This document shows, in pieces, positions 43,663 to 55,364 of a stretch of 64,000 nucleotides of DNA; the stretch's first letter is position 1; the number at the start of each line of letters is the position of its first letter. A model generated the notes under the pieces. It saw nothing but the letters and a program-made list of their open reading frames with translations. It was not told the DNA's origin and ran no database searches. The position numbers and the translations under genes are program-made. The stretch covers positions 1,290,207-1,354,206 of the forward strand of contig JAGGNK010012559.1 of the NCBI GenBank assembly GCA_017590115.1, given 5' to 3'. Source of the stretch: Montifringilla adamsi. Lineage: Eukaryota; Chordata; Aves; Passeriformes; Passeridae.

Positions 43663-44328
43663 CCAGGTGTTTTTCTTGGCTCCCAGCGCTCCCGGGATGT
43701 GCCTCCCCCTGCTGAGCAGAATTCCCCTCTGGCCCTGCTGGGCTCAGGTGTCATTTCCCTGGAATTGCTGTAGGATTGCTGGGACCTGCAGCCCTAATTC
43801 CCATTTTCCCTGTGTGGCTGATCCATCAGCAGCTCCTTTCACACCATGGCTGGGTGCGCAAATCCTGCTCTTTTATTTTGGGATAACCCCTGAGGAACTA
43901 GAGCTGGTATTGCAGGAGCAGAGGCTGAAGCTGTTTGCAATTCATGTTTTCCTAGGAAGTGGGAGGCTCATCCCTGGCTGAGGGCATGTGGCTCTTGTTT
44001 TGGGGATGAGCATTTACCCCTCCACATGTGGGACCAGCTCCTTTCTGTCTGTGCCCGTCTGGCTGTCCTTCCCTTGTCTGGATATCCTTTTCCATACCCT
44101 TAATCCTATCTGGATATTCTTATCCATACTCATTTTGGATATCCTTATCCTATCTGGATATCCATACACTATCTGAACATCCGTACCCTATCTGGATATC
44201 TTTATCCTATCTGGATGTCCTTATCCTTATCCTATCTGAATATCTTAATCCTATGTGGATATCCTAGTCCATACCCTATCTGGGTACCCTTATCCCATCT
44301 GGGTATCCTTATCCAATCTGGGTATCCC
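43615..44328. repeat. 714-bp tandem duplication, copy 1
   Basis: Matches 44329-45042 with three differences that I can see, all in the first ~65 bp, then apparent identity. It starts inside the 17-19-bp array and ends inside the 'tatctggatatcc' array. Confidence 0.93.
44085..44328. repeat. 18-bp minisatellite, part 1
   Basis: Units of 'ctatctggatatccttatc'. This stretch is the end of the first 714-bp copy and reappears at 44799-45042. Confidence 0.93.
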
Positions 44329-45042
44329 AGGTGTGGCTCTGTCCTAGGTGTGGCTGTCCCAGGCTCTCCTCTCACCCCAGGTGTTTTCCTTGGCTCCCAG
44401 CGCTCCCGGGATGTGCCTCCCCCTGCTGAGCAGAATTCCCCTCTGGCCCTGCTGGGCTCAGGTGTCATTTCCCTGGAATTGCTGTAGGATTGCTGGGACC
44501 TGCAGCCCTAATTCCCATTTTCCCTGTGTGGCTGATCCATCAGCAGCTCCTTTCACACCATGGCTGGGTGCGCAAATCCTGCTCTTTTATTTTGGGATAA
44601 CCCCTGAGGAACTAGAGCTGGTATTGCAGGAGCAGAGGCTGAAGCTGTTTGCAATTCATGTTTTCCTAGGAAGTGGGAGGCTCATCCCTGGCTGAGGGCA
44701 TGTGGCTCTTGTTTTGGGGATGAGCATTTACCCCTCCACATGTGGGACCAGCTCCTTTCTGTCTGTGCCCGTCTGGCTGTCCTTCCCTTGTCTGGATATC
44801 CTTTTCCATACCCTTAATCCTATCTGGATATTCTTATCCATACTCATTTTGGATATCCTTATCCTATCTGGATATCCATACACTATCTGAACATCCGTAC
44901 CCTATCTGGATATCTTTATCCTATCTGGATGTCCTTATCCTTATCCTATCTGAATATCTTAATCCTATGTGGATATCCTAGTCCATACCCTATCTGGGTA
45001 CCCTTATCCCATCTGGGTATCCTTATCCAATCTGGGTATCCT
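44329..45042. repeat. 714-bp tandem duplication, copy 2
   Basis: Begins 'caggtgtggctctgtccta' directly after the array unit 'ctgggtatcc'. The join between two unrelated arrays marks the breakpoint. Frames in the copies (e.g. 43988-44176 and 44702-44890) encode identical peptides. Confidence 0.93.
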
Positions 45043-45535
45043 TATCCATACCCAGTCTGGATATCCTTGTCCTGTCTGAATATCCTTACCCTACCTGGAT
45101 ATCCTTATCCTATCTGGATGTCCTTATCCTACCTGGGTATCCTTATCCTATCTGTATATCTTTATCCATACCCTGTCAGGGTATACTTATCCTATGTGGA
45201 TATCCTAATCCTATCTGGATATTCTTATCCATACTCAGTCTGGATATCCTTATCCTATCTGGATATCCTTATTCTGCCAGGATAACTTTATCCATACCCT
45301 ATCTGGATGTCCTTATCAGATCTGGATGTCTTTATCCTATCTGGATATCCTTATCTTTATCCTGTCTGGGTATCCTTATCCTATCTGGGTATCCTTCTCC
45401 ATCCCCTATGTGGATGCCCTAATCCCATCTGGGTATCCTTCTCCATCCCCTATGTGGATGCCCTAATCCCATCTGGGTATCCTTCTCCATACCCTATCTG
45501 GATGTCCTAATCCTATCTGGGCATCCTTATTCTTC
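44799..45535. repeat. 18-bp minisatellite, main array
   Basis: About 40 units of 'ctatctggatatccttatc', with variants 'ctgggtatcc', 'ctggatgtcc' and 'ccataccc'. Toward the right end a ~54-bp higher-order unit ('ctccatcccctatgtggatg' plus 'ccctaatccc') appears. The 18-bp period gives 6-residue repeats in + frames that look membrane-like (Ile/Leu/Tyr/Pro) but are not genes. Confidence 0.95.
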
Positions 45536-46739
45536 CCCAGCTCTGCACATCTGGGGCTGTGAACCTTCAGGAAATCCCTCCCTGGCATTTTTCCAGCTGC
45601 AGCCACCAGTCAGGACCTTGAGCAGGGGCACATTTCCCTTTCAGTGCCTGCTGGAATTTTGAGGGAAATTTCAGTGCCTGCTGAGGGAAAAGGGCCTCCC
45701 CGATTCCAGGATTTGATGTTCAGCTTATCAGGACTTGCCTGATGATCAGAACCTTTAAAAAAATCAATTTAAAAATTCAATTCCCTTCCCCCAGGGCGAA
45801 GACGAACAAACCCCTGACTAAAATGAGTTAAAATATCATTTTGGAAGTTGTGTCATTTCCAACAGACCCGTAAATGGCTTCTCACAGGTGTTGTAAAAGT
45901 CTGGGAGGCTCCTCCTGGGTGGAACTTGGATTTGGATGCAGCTGGAGGAGGCAGGAGTGCCACTGAGGGGACATCGCTGCCCCGTGACCGGGTGTGACAT
46001 CAGAGCAGCAGTTCGGGCTCCGGGCCAGCTCCCACGATGTTCCACGAGCTTTAGGGCTGCCAGACATCCGTGTAAGCTGAGATTCCCTGGATTCCAGGCT
46101 GCACGGGGGATGCTGCCCTTCCTGAATTCCAGTCGGACAATCCGTCTGTCACCTGCCCCTCCCACCGCTGCATTTCACAGAATCTTCATTATCTCCTAAA
46201 ATTTGGGTTTGGCCATCCAGCTGCCAGGACAAAACTTGAATTTTACACTTTTATCATCTCTCCAGTGGGTTTTTTAAGCCCTCCTGCAGAGCCAGCCAAA
46301 GGCCGGCCCTGCTCAGGTGAAAAGTCTCAGTGACATCCCTCAGGTTATTAATTAATGGCATAATTAAAGATGAAATAAACCCGGCTCATCCCCAGTGCTC
46401 AGGGACACAGCTGATTCTCCAGCACATTTCTCAGAAATCCCTGGAAGTGTTTGGTGCTGGCACACGGAGGAATTCCCAGCAAGGGGAGCAGAGACAGGCT
46501 CATGGGGAATTAGGGATGAGGAAAAGATGGGAGAAGAGCCCCAAACACTCAACCCAGCTGCGGGTTGAGTCTCTTTGTTGATCTCAAAGAGTTTGAGGGA
46601 TTCCCTGAGGAGATAATCAGCCAGGACACTGGGAAGGGAGGCTGGGGATGGGAGGAGAAGCCCTGGGAAATGAGGGGAAGGGAGGCTGGGGATGGAAGGA
46701 GAAGCCCTGGAGAATCTCGGCTGCTCTTGGACAAAATTC
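45536..46739. other. Unique sequence; possible conserved part
   Basis: No arrays or elements. The part 45820-46100 keeps CpGs and mixed words ('tgtgtcatttccaacagac', 'cccgtaaatggcttctcac') and may be conserved. Overlapping frames of ~110-140 codons show no domain. Confidence 0.35.
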
Positions 46740-46995
46740 TGGATTCCCGGGTCAGGGAGATGAATTCTAATGAGCATAAATGTGACGAGTGGCGATTGCA
46801 GAGAGGCGAGCAGAGCAATTTCCTCACCCAGAGGAGATTAAGAGCCCATCACCTCGGCCTAATGAGGGCCAGCCCCGGCTTGGAGCTCCCAGGGAATGGA
46901 TAATGACAGAGCTGGATCTGGGATTTGCCAAATCCGCCGTAAAAACCCTCAAAGCGACACGAAACACAAACAATTATTGATGACTTCAGAGCCGC
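46740..46995. promoter_or_regulatory. Possible conserved non-coding element
   Basis: Repeat-free, with words such as 'gaattctaatgagcataaat', 'gtgacgagtggcgattgcag', 'cctcggcctaatgaggg' and 'aaacaattattgatgactt' (homeobox/SOX-like sites). It resembles vertebrate conserved enhancers in texture. Conservation is untested. Confidence 0.35.
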
Positions 46996-47679
46996 TGGGA
47001 GCCCCGAGCAGGGGCTGCAGTGGGAGGGTCCTGGGGCACAGATCCCCACAGCTGCTGGGAGTGTGTTTGGAGAAGGAGGCTGCTTTTCCATGGGGTTGTC
47101 TTTAATCAGCATCTTAATTCTGGAGTTTTCTCAGCACGTTTGTTCCAGAATTTCAGCTGAGAGCTGTGTGGGCTTTGCCTCCTCAGCCCTGGCTGCAAGG
47201 ACCGAGCTGTCCTGTCAGAAACTATTGAACACAGAGCAGGAGCTGCTAACTGATGATGTGTGGCCATTTCTTTATTTTATATTTGGAATTTCCTTGTTGG
47301 GGTTTCCCTCCTGGAAGGGTGGAATGGGGGCTGCTGCTCTGGGGAGCTCTGGTCAGATCTTTGCTCACCCCCAAACTTTGCCAAACCCAGCAGAGGTGCA
47401 AACCTTCCCTGAGCCAGCCGTGGAGGCCCTGGGGCAGAGGGAGAAGAGAACGTACAGAGTCAATAATTAAATGTGGGATTTGGTGCTGATTTTCCTTGTT
47501 TACCTCAGGAATAACACTGAGATCCCTTCCAGCTTCTGCTCTGAGCTCTGACTTCAGGAGCCTCTGGATGGGCCAAATCCATGTGGCTCCTGTAGGAAAC
47601 CTTGGAAATGCTCCTGTCCCATCCTGGGGTCTCAGCAGGGATTGGTCCCCTCTGTGCCCTCCTTGCCACTGCTGCAGGA
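46996..47679. other. Quiet sequence
   Basis: Unique; no gene or element recognised. Confidence 0.4.
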
Positions 47680-47990
47680 ATCATGGAATCATGGAATAAT
47701 AGAATAATTCGGGTTGGAAGGACCTGATATCCTATCCAGTGCCACCCCCAGGACAACTCCCACTGTCCCAGCCCCATCCAGCCTGGCCTTGGGCACTGCC
47801 AGGGATCCAGGGGCAGCCACAGCTGCTCTGGCAATTCCAGCCCAGCCCCTCCCCAGCCTGCCAGGGAACAATTCCTTCCCAATATCCCATCTGAATCCCT
47901 TTTCTTCTAATTTAAAACCATCCCCCTTGTCCTGTCACTCTCTGCCCACAGGAAAAGTCTCTTTTTAATCTGCTCCCTTTAAGTTCTGCT
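47680..47990 (-). mobile_element. CR1 LINE 3' end
   Basis: Starts with the terminal tail 'aatcatggaatcatggaat', then 'gggttggaaggacctg', 'tccagcctggccttgggc' and 'ccccttgtcctgtcactct'. Good antisense CR1 with its 3' terminus intact. Confidence 0.93.
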
Positions 47991-48143
47991 TAAGTCAAAA
48001 GCTGAGCTCAGCTCCTTCACTTCTTCACCAGTTGCATTTTAAAAAAATACAATGTAATTTACACAATTCCATTGTAATTGTAAGAATTGTTTGTTTTGGG
48101 GTTTTTTGGGATTTTTTTACACAATTACATTGTAATGTGAAAG

Positions 48144-48145
<2 letters not shown>

Positions 48146-48177
<32 letters not shown>
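48146..48177. repeat. Poly-T run (32)
   Basis: Thirty-two T residues. Just before it a motif 'tacacaatt(a/c)cattgtaat' occurs twice (about 48060 and 48119). Confidence 0.9.
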
Positions 48178-48180
<3 letters not shown>

Positions 48181-48329
48181 GAGAGAAGACACAGCACTTG
48201 GAGAGTTTGGGAAGGCTGGACCATGAGCTGGATGCTGGAGCCTCTCCTGTCTTCTCTCCCAGCCTGAAGAAACCCGTTTTCAGCTCAGTATCAGGGATTG
48301 AGGGATGCCAAACACACAATTCCTGACTT

Positions 48330-48535
48330 TCTGTGCTGCGGGCAGCTCCGGGCGAGCCTCAATTCCTCCCTCGTTATCAGGGCAGAGATCAAAGTGCGTC
48401 ATTTAAAGAACGAATGCAGTAAATACCTGGAATTGATGCTCTGACACTTTTTGGGAGGGGGTATTGCCGAAACAAGCTCAAGCTAATCCCGGGATTTGGC
48501 ACCAGGAGTTGCAGGTGACATTATCTGAGGAGTGA
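48330..48535. promoter_or_regulatory. Possible conserved non-coding element
   Basis: Words include 'cctcgttatcagggcagag' (GATA-like), 'agatcaaagtgcgtcattt' (TCF/LEF-like 'atcaaag') and 'aagctcaagctaatcccggg' (OTX/bicoid-like 'ctaatccc'). Repeat-free, with retained CpGs. Inference from texture. Confidence 0.33.
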
Positions 48536-48817
48536 AGAATTGCAGGATCCAGCCTGTTTTTGTCAGGAATTCCTGCTCCCCCGCCTCAGATCAGGGAATA
48601 TCCTCAGTATTCTGTGCTGACTCAGGGTTCTTTTCATCTTCCTTAGTATGATTTATTTTGATTTTGTTTTATGACTGATTTATTTTTTCCTGCTGCGGGT
48701 TTATTTTTAGCATCTGGTGAAAAGTTGAACACCTTGAAAAGGAAAAGCTGGGGAAGAAGCTGATTCCTCTGGTTTTATGAAGGCATTTCTGTCACTCTGG
48801 ACAACTTTCCTCCAGGA

Positions 48818-49322
48818 AAACTGAAAATACAAATGCAATAGTGCAAACCAACCCTGCCAGAGTCAGAGCAGGCGCTGAGCCCTGTGGGTCAGGGCGGTGG
48901 CACAGTCCCATCCCATGGGGGCTCAGCCCTCCTGCAGTGCCAGCTGTGCTTCTGCTGGAGCAGGGATCCTGCACAAGGCTGGAGTTTTCCTCTGAAGCTC
49001 CAGGGCTGCTGTGGATGGGCCTGCTCTTCCTCTGGCAATGCAGGGCAGGAGAAAGCTGCTCCTCTGGGAATGCAGTGGGCAAAGGCTGCTGTGCTGTTCC
49101 AGGCTCAGATTGTATCCAGGTAGGAATGCTTGGCTCCTGCCCTGGGCAGAGCATCTGCCAGTGGGATGCTGGAATTTGATCAGCCATGCAGGGACACTCA
49201 GTGGCCATGAACAGCAGAGATCTCCTGGAGGGAGGATTGGCTGTGGGAGAGATAAAGAAACTGCCCAGAGAACAGCAGAGAACTGCCCAGCTCTGACAGC
49301 TGGGGACAGAACACACACCCCA
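48818..49322 (-). mobile_element. LTR family A, truncated at both ends
   Basis: Collinear with the 59-kb copy from 'aaaatacaaatgcaatag' to 'gacagaacacacacccc'. It lacks the AATAAA/3' end on one side and the TG terminus on the other. Opposite orientation to 8360-8885. Confidence 0.9.
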
Positions 49323-50737
49323 GCCTAAGTCACCATTGAAGAGCAAAACTTTTATTTTCCCTTGTTTAAGAGTTGAAGTTTTAGTTCAGATTAACCAATG
49401 CAGCACCAAATAAGAGATAGGCACAGCCGGGGGGATTTAGAGGTGCAGCACCCGTAAATAAAATTGAAATTCTTTGCTGTTGTAACATCCTGAAATCCTG
49501 TGCCCTGTCTGTAAATTAAAGGTTGATTAATTTAGACCTGTTAATGAAATAGTGCAGGGCAAAGGCAGCCCTGAGGAAAGAAATGACCGCACAGAAAAGT
49601 TTTTTTGGGTCCTGTGAGTAATTTAAAGGCATTTTTTGCCTTTAAAAACTTCAGTGATGCTGCAACCCCGATGTTTTAATTAGCTTGGAACAATTTGACT
49701 CAGATATGGTGGGGGTTGTTGTTAGGGTGTCTCCCCAAGCAGTTTTTAAATCTTTTTCAGTGGTTTCTGAATTTAAGATTGATATTCTTTGCCTGTGTTC
49801 TTCACCCTGCAGGGTGCAGGAACAGAAACTTCTCCTTCATCATCTGCAGCTGGGCCAGGATTGGACTGGATGATCCTTGTGGGTCCCTCCAAAATCAGTT
49901 TATTCGGTGATTTTCCAGGAGTTTAAATTACCTGGTTTAAGGTTTTCTGTGGCAGCTGCTGGGAGAACTTTTACATGTCTTGATGGACCACAAAACCACT
50001 TCTTTGTCAAAAGAAAATGTGATGATTTTCAGTATTTCCACTTATTTTTTTCCTTCAGGAATAAAAACCAAGAGCCTGGACATTTCTGACACCTTCAGCC
50101 TTTAGGACTTTCCAGGCTGTGACTGCTCACTTTTTCTTTTCCAGGTGGATTTGGAGGCTGGAAAGGAAAAACTCCCTCCCTTTTCTACCTTCCCCATGTG
50201 GCAGATGGGGAAAAGGTGAAAAGCCACAAGCTCTGCTGTGGCTGCCCTCCCGAGAGCAGCCATTTGGCTGCTGCTTTTCCCAAATTCTCCAGCAGGAAAA
50301 AGTCACAAATCCTGCAGAATTCCCAGCCCGAGGAGCAGCTGGCTCCGAGTCCGACAGGTGGGGCTGGGAGGAGAGGAGCGGGTTGGGGAGGATTTGTCCT
50401 TTGCTGGATCCAGGCTCTCCCTGCCTGCCCAAATACCAGGAATTCCCAGCAGTGCCCCTGACATATCAGGAGTGGATTCCAGTGGGAAAAAGGCATCTCT
50501 GAGTTAATTCCAGGCAGGTATCTCAATGGACGGCAGAAATCTGGAATTTCTCACTGGTTCCAAGAAAAGCAAGACAGGGAAAAAGCTCCGTGTGCAAGGG
50601 AGAGTCTGGGGGTGTCCTGTGCATCACCCTGTGTCTTGGTTTGAACAGAACAAATGGCTTGGCAATCCGGGACACCCTGCCAGGGGACATCACCCCCAGC
50701 TCCGCTGCCAAATCCCAGAGGGACACAAAGTTGTGGA
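49323..50737. other. Mostly unique sequence
   Basis: About 1.4 kb. Contains one CR1 scrap (listed separately). Overlapping frames of 100-127 codons at 50119-50526 on both strands show no domain. Confidence 0.4.
49855..49912 (+). mobile_element. CR1 LINE 3' scrap
   Basis: 'ggattggactggatgatcc' then 'ttgtgggtccctcc' matches the sense CR1 3' end. Only ~55 bp. Confidence 0.6.
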
Positions 50738-50932
50738 ATTTCAGAGTGCTTTGTGTTGGAAGGGAACTTAAAACCCATCTCATTCACCCCTGCCATGGCA
50801 GGGACACCTCCCACTGTCCCAGGTGCTCCCAGCCCCAATGTCCAGCCTGGCCTTGGGCACTGCCAGGGATCCAGGGGCAGCCCCAGCTGCTCTGGCAATT
50901 CCAGCCCAGCCCCTCCCAGGGAACAATTCCAT
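50738..50932 (-). mobile_element. CR1 LINE 3' end
   Basis: 'gttggaagggaacttaaaac', 'cctgccatggcagggacacc' and 'tgtccagcctggccttggg' are antisense CR1, close to the 39.6-kb copy. Confidence 0.92.
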
Positions 50933-51246
50933 GATCTGCTGTAACCTCGTTGGCTGGAGCAGCGTTTGGAGTGCAGAAGGGAATGGTGGATGATGGAATT
51001 TTCATTGCTTCCCCCTCATCCTCCTCCTCCCCCAGTTCTCCTCACATAAGCTGGCACAGCCGGGCTCTGTCACCTCCTTGGGTGTCACCAGCTCTGCTGG
51101 CTTTGGAGACATCCCAGCCTCTCCAAAACACTGAGTTTTGGGGGGAAATCCATGCTTTTCCAGCCAAGACCCCAAATTGTGCCTGACCTGCTCAGTAAAA
51201 GAGCCATGGAGTAGATCTGGGGAGGGGTTTAGTCATGGAAATGAAC
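50933..51246. other. Quiet sequence
   Basis: Unique; nothing recognised. Confidence 0.4.
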
Positions 51247-51402
51247 AATGATCCCAAATAATTGTGATCCCAAATAACTGTGATCCCAAATAACTGTGGT
51301 CCCAAATAATTCTGATCCCAAATAACTGGGATCCCAAATAATTGTGATCCCAAATAACTGGGATCCCAAATAATTGTGATTCCAAGTAATTGTGATCCCA
51401 AG
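51247..51402. repeat. 16-bp minisatellite, ~10 copies
   Basis: Units of 'gatcccaaataactgt' and 'gatcccaaataattgt'. Confidence 0.94.
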
Positions 51403-52069
51403 GCTCTGGCTCTGTCCTTACCCTAATCCCACATTTCCCCAGGAATTGATATTTTTACCTCAAAACTCTTCCAGATGAGCCCAAACAGCTGCATCCATGT
51501 TTTGAGGTGGATATTTTTCACTTAGGTTTAGAGACTTAATTTGGAAACAATATTTTTGAGGAGGTTTTTGTAAATTCTTGTGTCCCTCCAGTATCTCCAA
51601 CAGCACCAGGCTGCTCCTGAATCCTTTTTCACCCAAAAGTGGCTTTAGATTTTGCAAAAACCATCCAGATTGTTCAAAAATCCCTGTAATTCCAGCTGAT
51701 TAAACACATCCTGGCATATTTCCAGTCTGTGCAATCAGTTTGTCCAAGAGGACAGACAAATCTGGGTGGTGAGTGGTTTTTAGAGTTTAAACCACAGTAA
51801 AAATATTTAAAAAGGAATAAAAACGAAGCAATGACCCCCAGAGCTGGACTGTGACCCATCCTGGGGTCTGGCAAGGTCGGAGCTCCAAGACGGGAGAACT
51901 TTTCAAAGGAGCACACATGGATCCCACCTCTTTTTTTGGGATTAATATTTCCTGAGTGCTTTTCCTTTCAAGTGGTTCTGTTTGCAGCGGGGCCTTGTTC
52001 AAATTAAAGAGGCTTCCCGAGCCTTTCAACCCTGCAGGTGTCCAAGGAGGCGGGGGGGAAACTCCCTTT
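51403..52069. other. Quiet sequence
   Basis: Unique; nothing recognised. Confidence 0.4.
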
Positions 52070-52262
52070 GAAGAATCCCAGGGTTAAAAAAAAAAAAAGG
52101 AAATAAAAAAAAGAAAAAAAAGGAAAAGAAGGAAAAGAAGAGTCCCAAGGTTTCAGGGGAAAAAAAAAAAAAAAAAAAGCGGGGGGGAGTCCCAGAGTTA
52201 AAAAATTTGAAGAATCCCAAGGTTTCAAAATAAAAAAAAAAAATTTAAAAAGGGTAAAAAAG
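52070..52262. repeat. A-rich compound repeat
   Basis: Alternates 'agaatcccagggttaaaa' or 'agtcccaaggtttcagggg' with A-runs of 9-20. Looks like a minisatellite growing around poly-A. Confidence 0.85.
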
Positions 52263-52639
52263 GAAAGGGAAGAGCAGCAAATGGTTGCTGGTGTGGTGTG
52301 AGGGGAGCTCAGGCAGGCAGGGAATTCACATTTTCCAGGGAAAGAGGGATTTTCAGGCAGATTTGGGAATGTTTATGGGATCTGGGCTCATCTCTGTGGT
52401 GCCAACAGTGATTTTGGGGTGCTGTGGTGCTGGAATGGGAGAGAGGATGGAGAGCAGATGGAAAAAGGAGGTGGCACATGGAAGGGGACAGCTGGCAGGG
52501 CTGGTGTCCTGGGAAGGGAAGGGAAAATGAGCAAGAATCTCTAAAAAAGGAGTTTGGTTTTGATAGAAATGTGATTTCATGTCCCTTGGACACAGAGAGG
52601 TCTGCATGGGGCTGGTTGGGATGAGACCTGGAGGGATTT
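52263..52639. other. Quiet sequence
   Basis: Unique; nothing recognised. Confidence 0.4.
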
Positions 52640-53885
52640 GGGGGTGAAATTCTGGGGTTTTGAGGATGAAATCAAAGAATTTTGTGATGGATCACAGTGA
52701 TTTTGGGGTGGAACACTGCATTTGGGAGGAAATGCAGTGATTTTGGGATGAAATGTGGTGATTTTGTGATGGGACAGTGATTTCCTGATGAAATGCAGTG
52801 ATCTTGGGATGAAATGTGGTGATTTTTGAGTAAATGTGGTGATTTTGTGAATAAATGCAGCGATTTGGGGATGACACAAAGTTGTTTTGGGATGGAACAC
52901 AGTGAATTTGGGATGGAACACAGAATTTTGGATGAAATGCAGAGATGTTGGGATGAAATGTGGTGATTTTGTGATGGAATGCAGTGATTTTGTGATGGAA
53001 CACAGTGATTTTTTGATGGGACAATGATTTCCTGATGAAATGCAGTGATCTTGGGATGAAATGTGGTGATTTTGTGAGTAAGCATGGTGATTTTGTGATG
53101 GAATGCAGTGATTTGGGGATGACACAAAGTGATTTTGGGATGAAACACTGAATTTGGGATGAAATGCAGTGATTTTGGGATGAAATGTGGTGATTTTTTG
53201 ATGGATCATGGTGATTTTGGGGTGGAACACATAATTTGGGATGAAATGCAGTGATTGCGTGATGGAACACAGTGATTTTGGGATGGAACGCTGAATTTGG
53301 TATGAAATGCAGTGATTTTGGAATGAAATGCAGTGATTTTGTGATGGATCATAGTGATTTTGTGATGGGACAGCGATTTCCTGATGAAATGCAGTGATTT
53401 TGGGATGAAATATGGTGATTTTGTGAGAGAAGGCGGTGATTTGGGGATGACACAAAGTCATTTTGGGATGGAACACAGTGAATTTGGGATAAAATGCAGT
53501 GATTTTGTGATGGAAAATTGATTTTGGCATGAGATGCTGGGATTTCCTGATGAAATGCAGGGATTTCCAGATGGAATAGACTGATTTTTGGATGAAATGC
53601 AATGATTTTGGGATGGATCGGAGTGATTTTGGCATAAAACAGTGATTTTGGGATGAAACGCAGTGATTTCCTGATGAAACGCAGAGACTTTGGGATGGAA
53701 CTCCGTGGTTTTGGGAGGAAATGCAGGGATTTTGGTACAACATACAGGGATTTTGGGATGAAATACAGGATTTTGGCATGACATGCCAGGATTTTAGGAT
53801 GACCTGCAGGGATTTTGGGACGACATGCAGGGAATTTGGGATGAAATGCCAGGAATTTGGGGATGAAATGCAGGGATTTGGGGAT
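52640..53885. repeat. 21-bp minisatellite, ~1.25 kb, ~58 copies
   Basis: Units of 'gatgaaatgcagtgatttt' plus 'gg', with variants 'gatggaacacagtgatttt' and 'cctgatgaaatgcagtgat'. Blocks of several units recur with a longer period. Because 21 is divisible by 3 and the minus strand lacks stops, a 438-codon minus-strand frame (52577-53893) covers the array, with 7-residue periodicity (HPKITAF-like). It is the longest frame in the window but is repeat-made. Confidence 0.95.
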
Positions 53886-54261
53886 GCATGCATCCATCAC
53901 CCTCTCACGCTGACCTGATTTCCCCCTGCCCTGCCCTCCCAACCCAAACCTCAGGATTGGGCCATTCTGGTGATTTCCAAGGCCAATATTCCAAGATTTG
54001 TACAAATGAGCAGGAATTAGGAAACGCTTCCCTGTCCAGCTTCCCGAACTTCCCCAAAGGCTCTGGCAGCTGGGGCTGCTCCCTGCAGCCCCAATCCCTG
54101 TTTGGATCCTCCTGGAGCATCTTGGATCCTCCTGGAGTCCCCCAGGGTGGAGGAGCAGGAGCAGATCCTGGCAGGGCTGGGATGGGGAGGGTCCCTGAGC
54201 TCACAGAGGTGGGGGTTCAGGAGAGCCCCCCACTCCTGTCCTGATGTCCTGATGTCCCCAC
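53886..54261. other. Quiet sequence
   Basis: Unique; nothing recognised. Confidence 0.4.
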
Positions 54262-54312
54262 AGGGAATCATGGAATTGTTAAGGTTGGAAAATCCCTCTG
54301 GGATCCCCACTA
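54262..54312 (-). mobile_element. CR1 LINE 3' scrap
   Basis: 'gaatcatggaattgttaagg' then 'ttggaaaatccctctggga' is the antisense 3' terminus of CR1. Short. Confidence 0.7.
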
Positions 54313-54789
54313 AAGCCCATCCCTGTGTTTGTGGGCATCTTCAGGGATGGGGATCCCAGCTCCAGCTGCAAGGGAAGGAAATGGTGGAAAAGCTCCCAAA
54401 TCCCCCCGGCCTCTGTAATTACCCAGGAGCTTGGATGTGCTTTTTAATCCGGGCAAAACTTCCCTGGAAAGCAGCTCAGGGGGTTATTTGTAGCCTGTCA
54501 TTAGCTGATTAGCACAATGCTGATTGATGGGGAGCAGCTGATCCCAAAAAACCAAAGGGATAACCTGGGCAGGGGCAGGTGTGGCCTTTAGGGGACAGCA
54601 ATTATCTGCCAGCAATTAAACACCTCCATGACCCCAAAACGGCCCCACAACGGCCCTGAGAATGAATCTGGGTAGTTCCAGCTGCTCACTGGGTTAATTT
54701 CTCAGGGTTTCCCCTTTTTTCCCTCCTACCTTGTGCTAAATGTGGAGCCAAACCTCTGCTGGGGAGTTGAAGGTGGATGGTGAGCTGAA
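54313..54789. other. Quiet sequence
   Basis: Unique; nothing recognised. Confidence 0.4.
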
Positions 54790-55258
54790 AGAATTGATCA
54801 GTTACAGGTGAGATGATTAATTACAGTTTAATTGATCAATTACAGGTGAATTGATAAATTACAGATGAATTCATTAATTACAGGTGAATTGATCAATTAC
54901 AGATGAATTGATCAATTACAGGTGACCTGTTCAATTACAGATGAATTGAAAAATTATAGATGAATTGAGAAATTACAGATTAATTGATAAATTATAAGAG
55001 AAATGATAGATTATGGGTGAATTGATAGATTATGGGTGAATTGACAAATTACAGGTGAATTGATCAATTACAAGTGAGCTGATAAGTTACAGGTGAGCTG
55101 ATCAATTACAGATGAGTTGATAGACTACAGGTGAACTGATAAATTACAGGTGAAATGATAGATTACAGGTGAATTGATCAATCACAGGTGAGCTGATCAA
55201 TTACAGATGAATTGATAAATTACAGCTATGCTAATCAATTACAGGTGAGCTGATCAAT
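54790..55258. repeat. ~19-bp minisatellite, ~24 copies
   Basis: Units of 'gaattgatcaattacaggt' with 'gataaattacagat' variants. The core 'attgatcaat' is a perfect palindrome, so many copies can pair with themselves or each other. Confidence 0.94.
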
Positions 55259-55364
55259 TAGGGCTCCTCTAAAATAAAACATTCAGAACAGGAGCTGGGA
55301 AAGCATTGAGAAAAAAGAAACAAATTGAAAGTTTGGGGGATGATATTTTGTGTAGGATTCAATA

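Noticed and set aside
44085..45535. Ile/Leu/Tyr/Pro-rich frames resembling transmembrane segments
   Set aside because: Made by the 18-bp array, and duplicated along with the 714-bp block.
52577..53893. 438-codon minus-strand frame as a gene
   Set aside because: It is coextensive with a 21-bp minisatellite, and its 7-residue repeat follows the DNA unit exactly. No start context, splice signals or domain.
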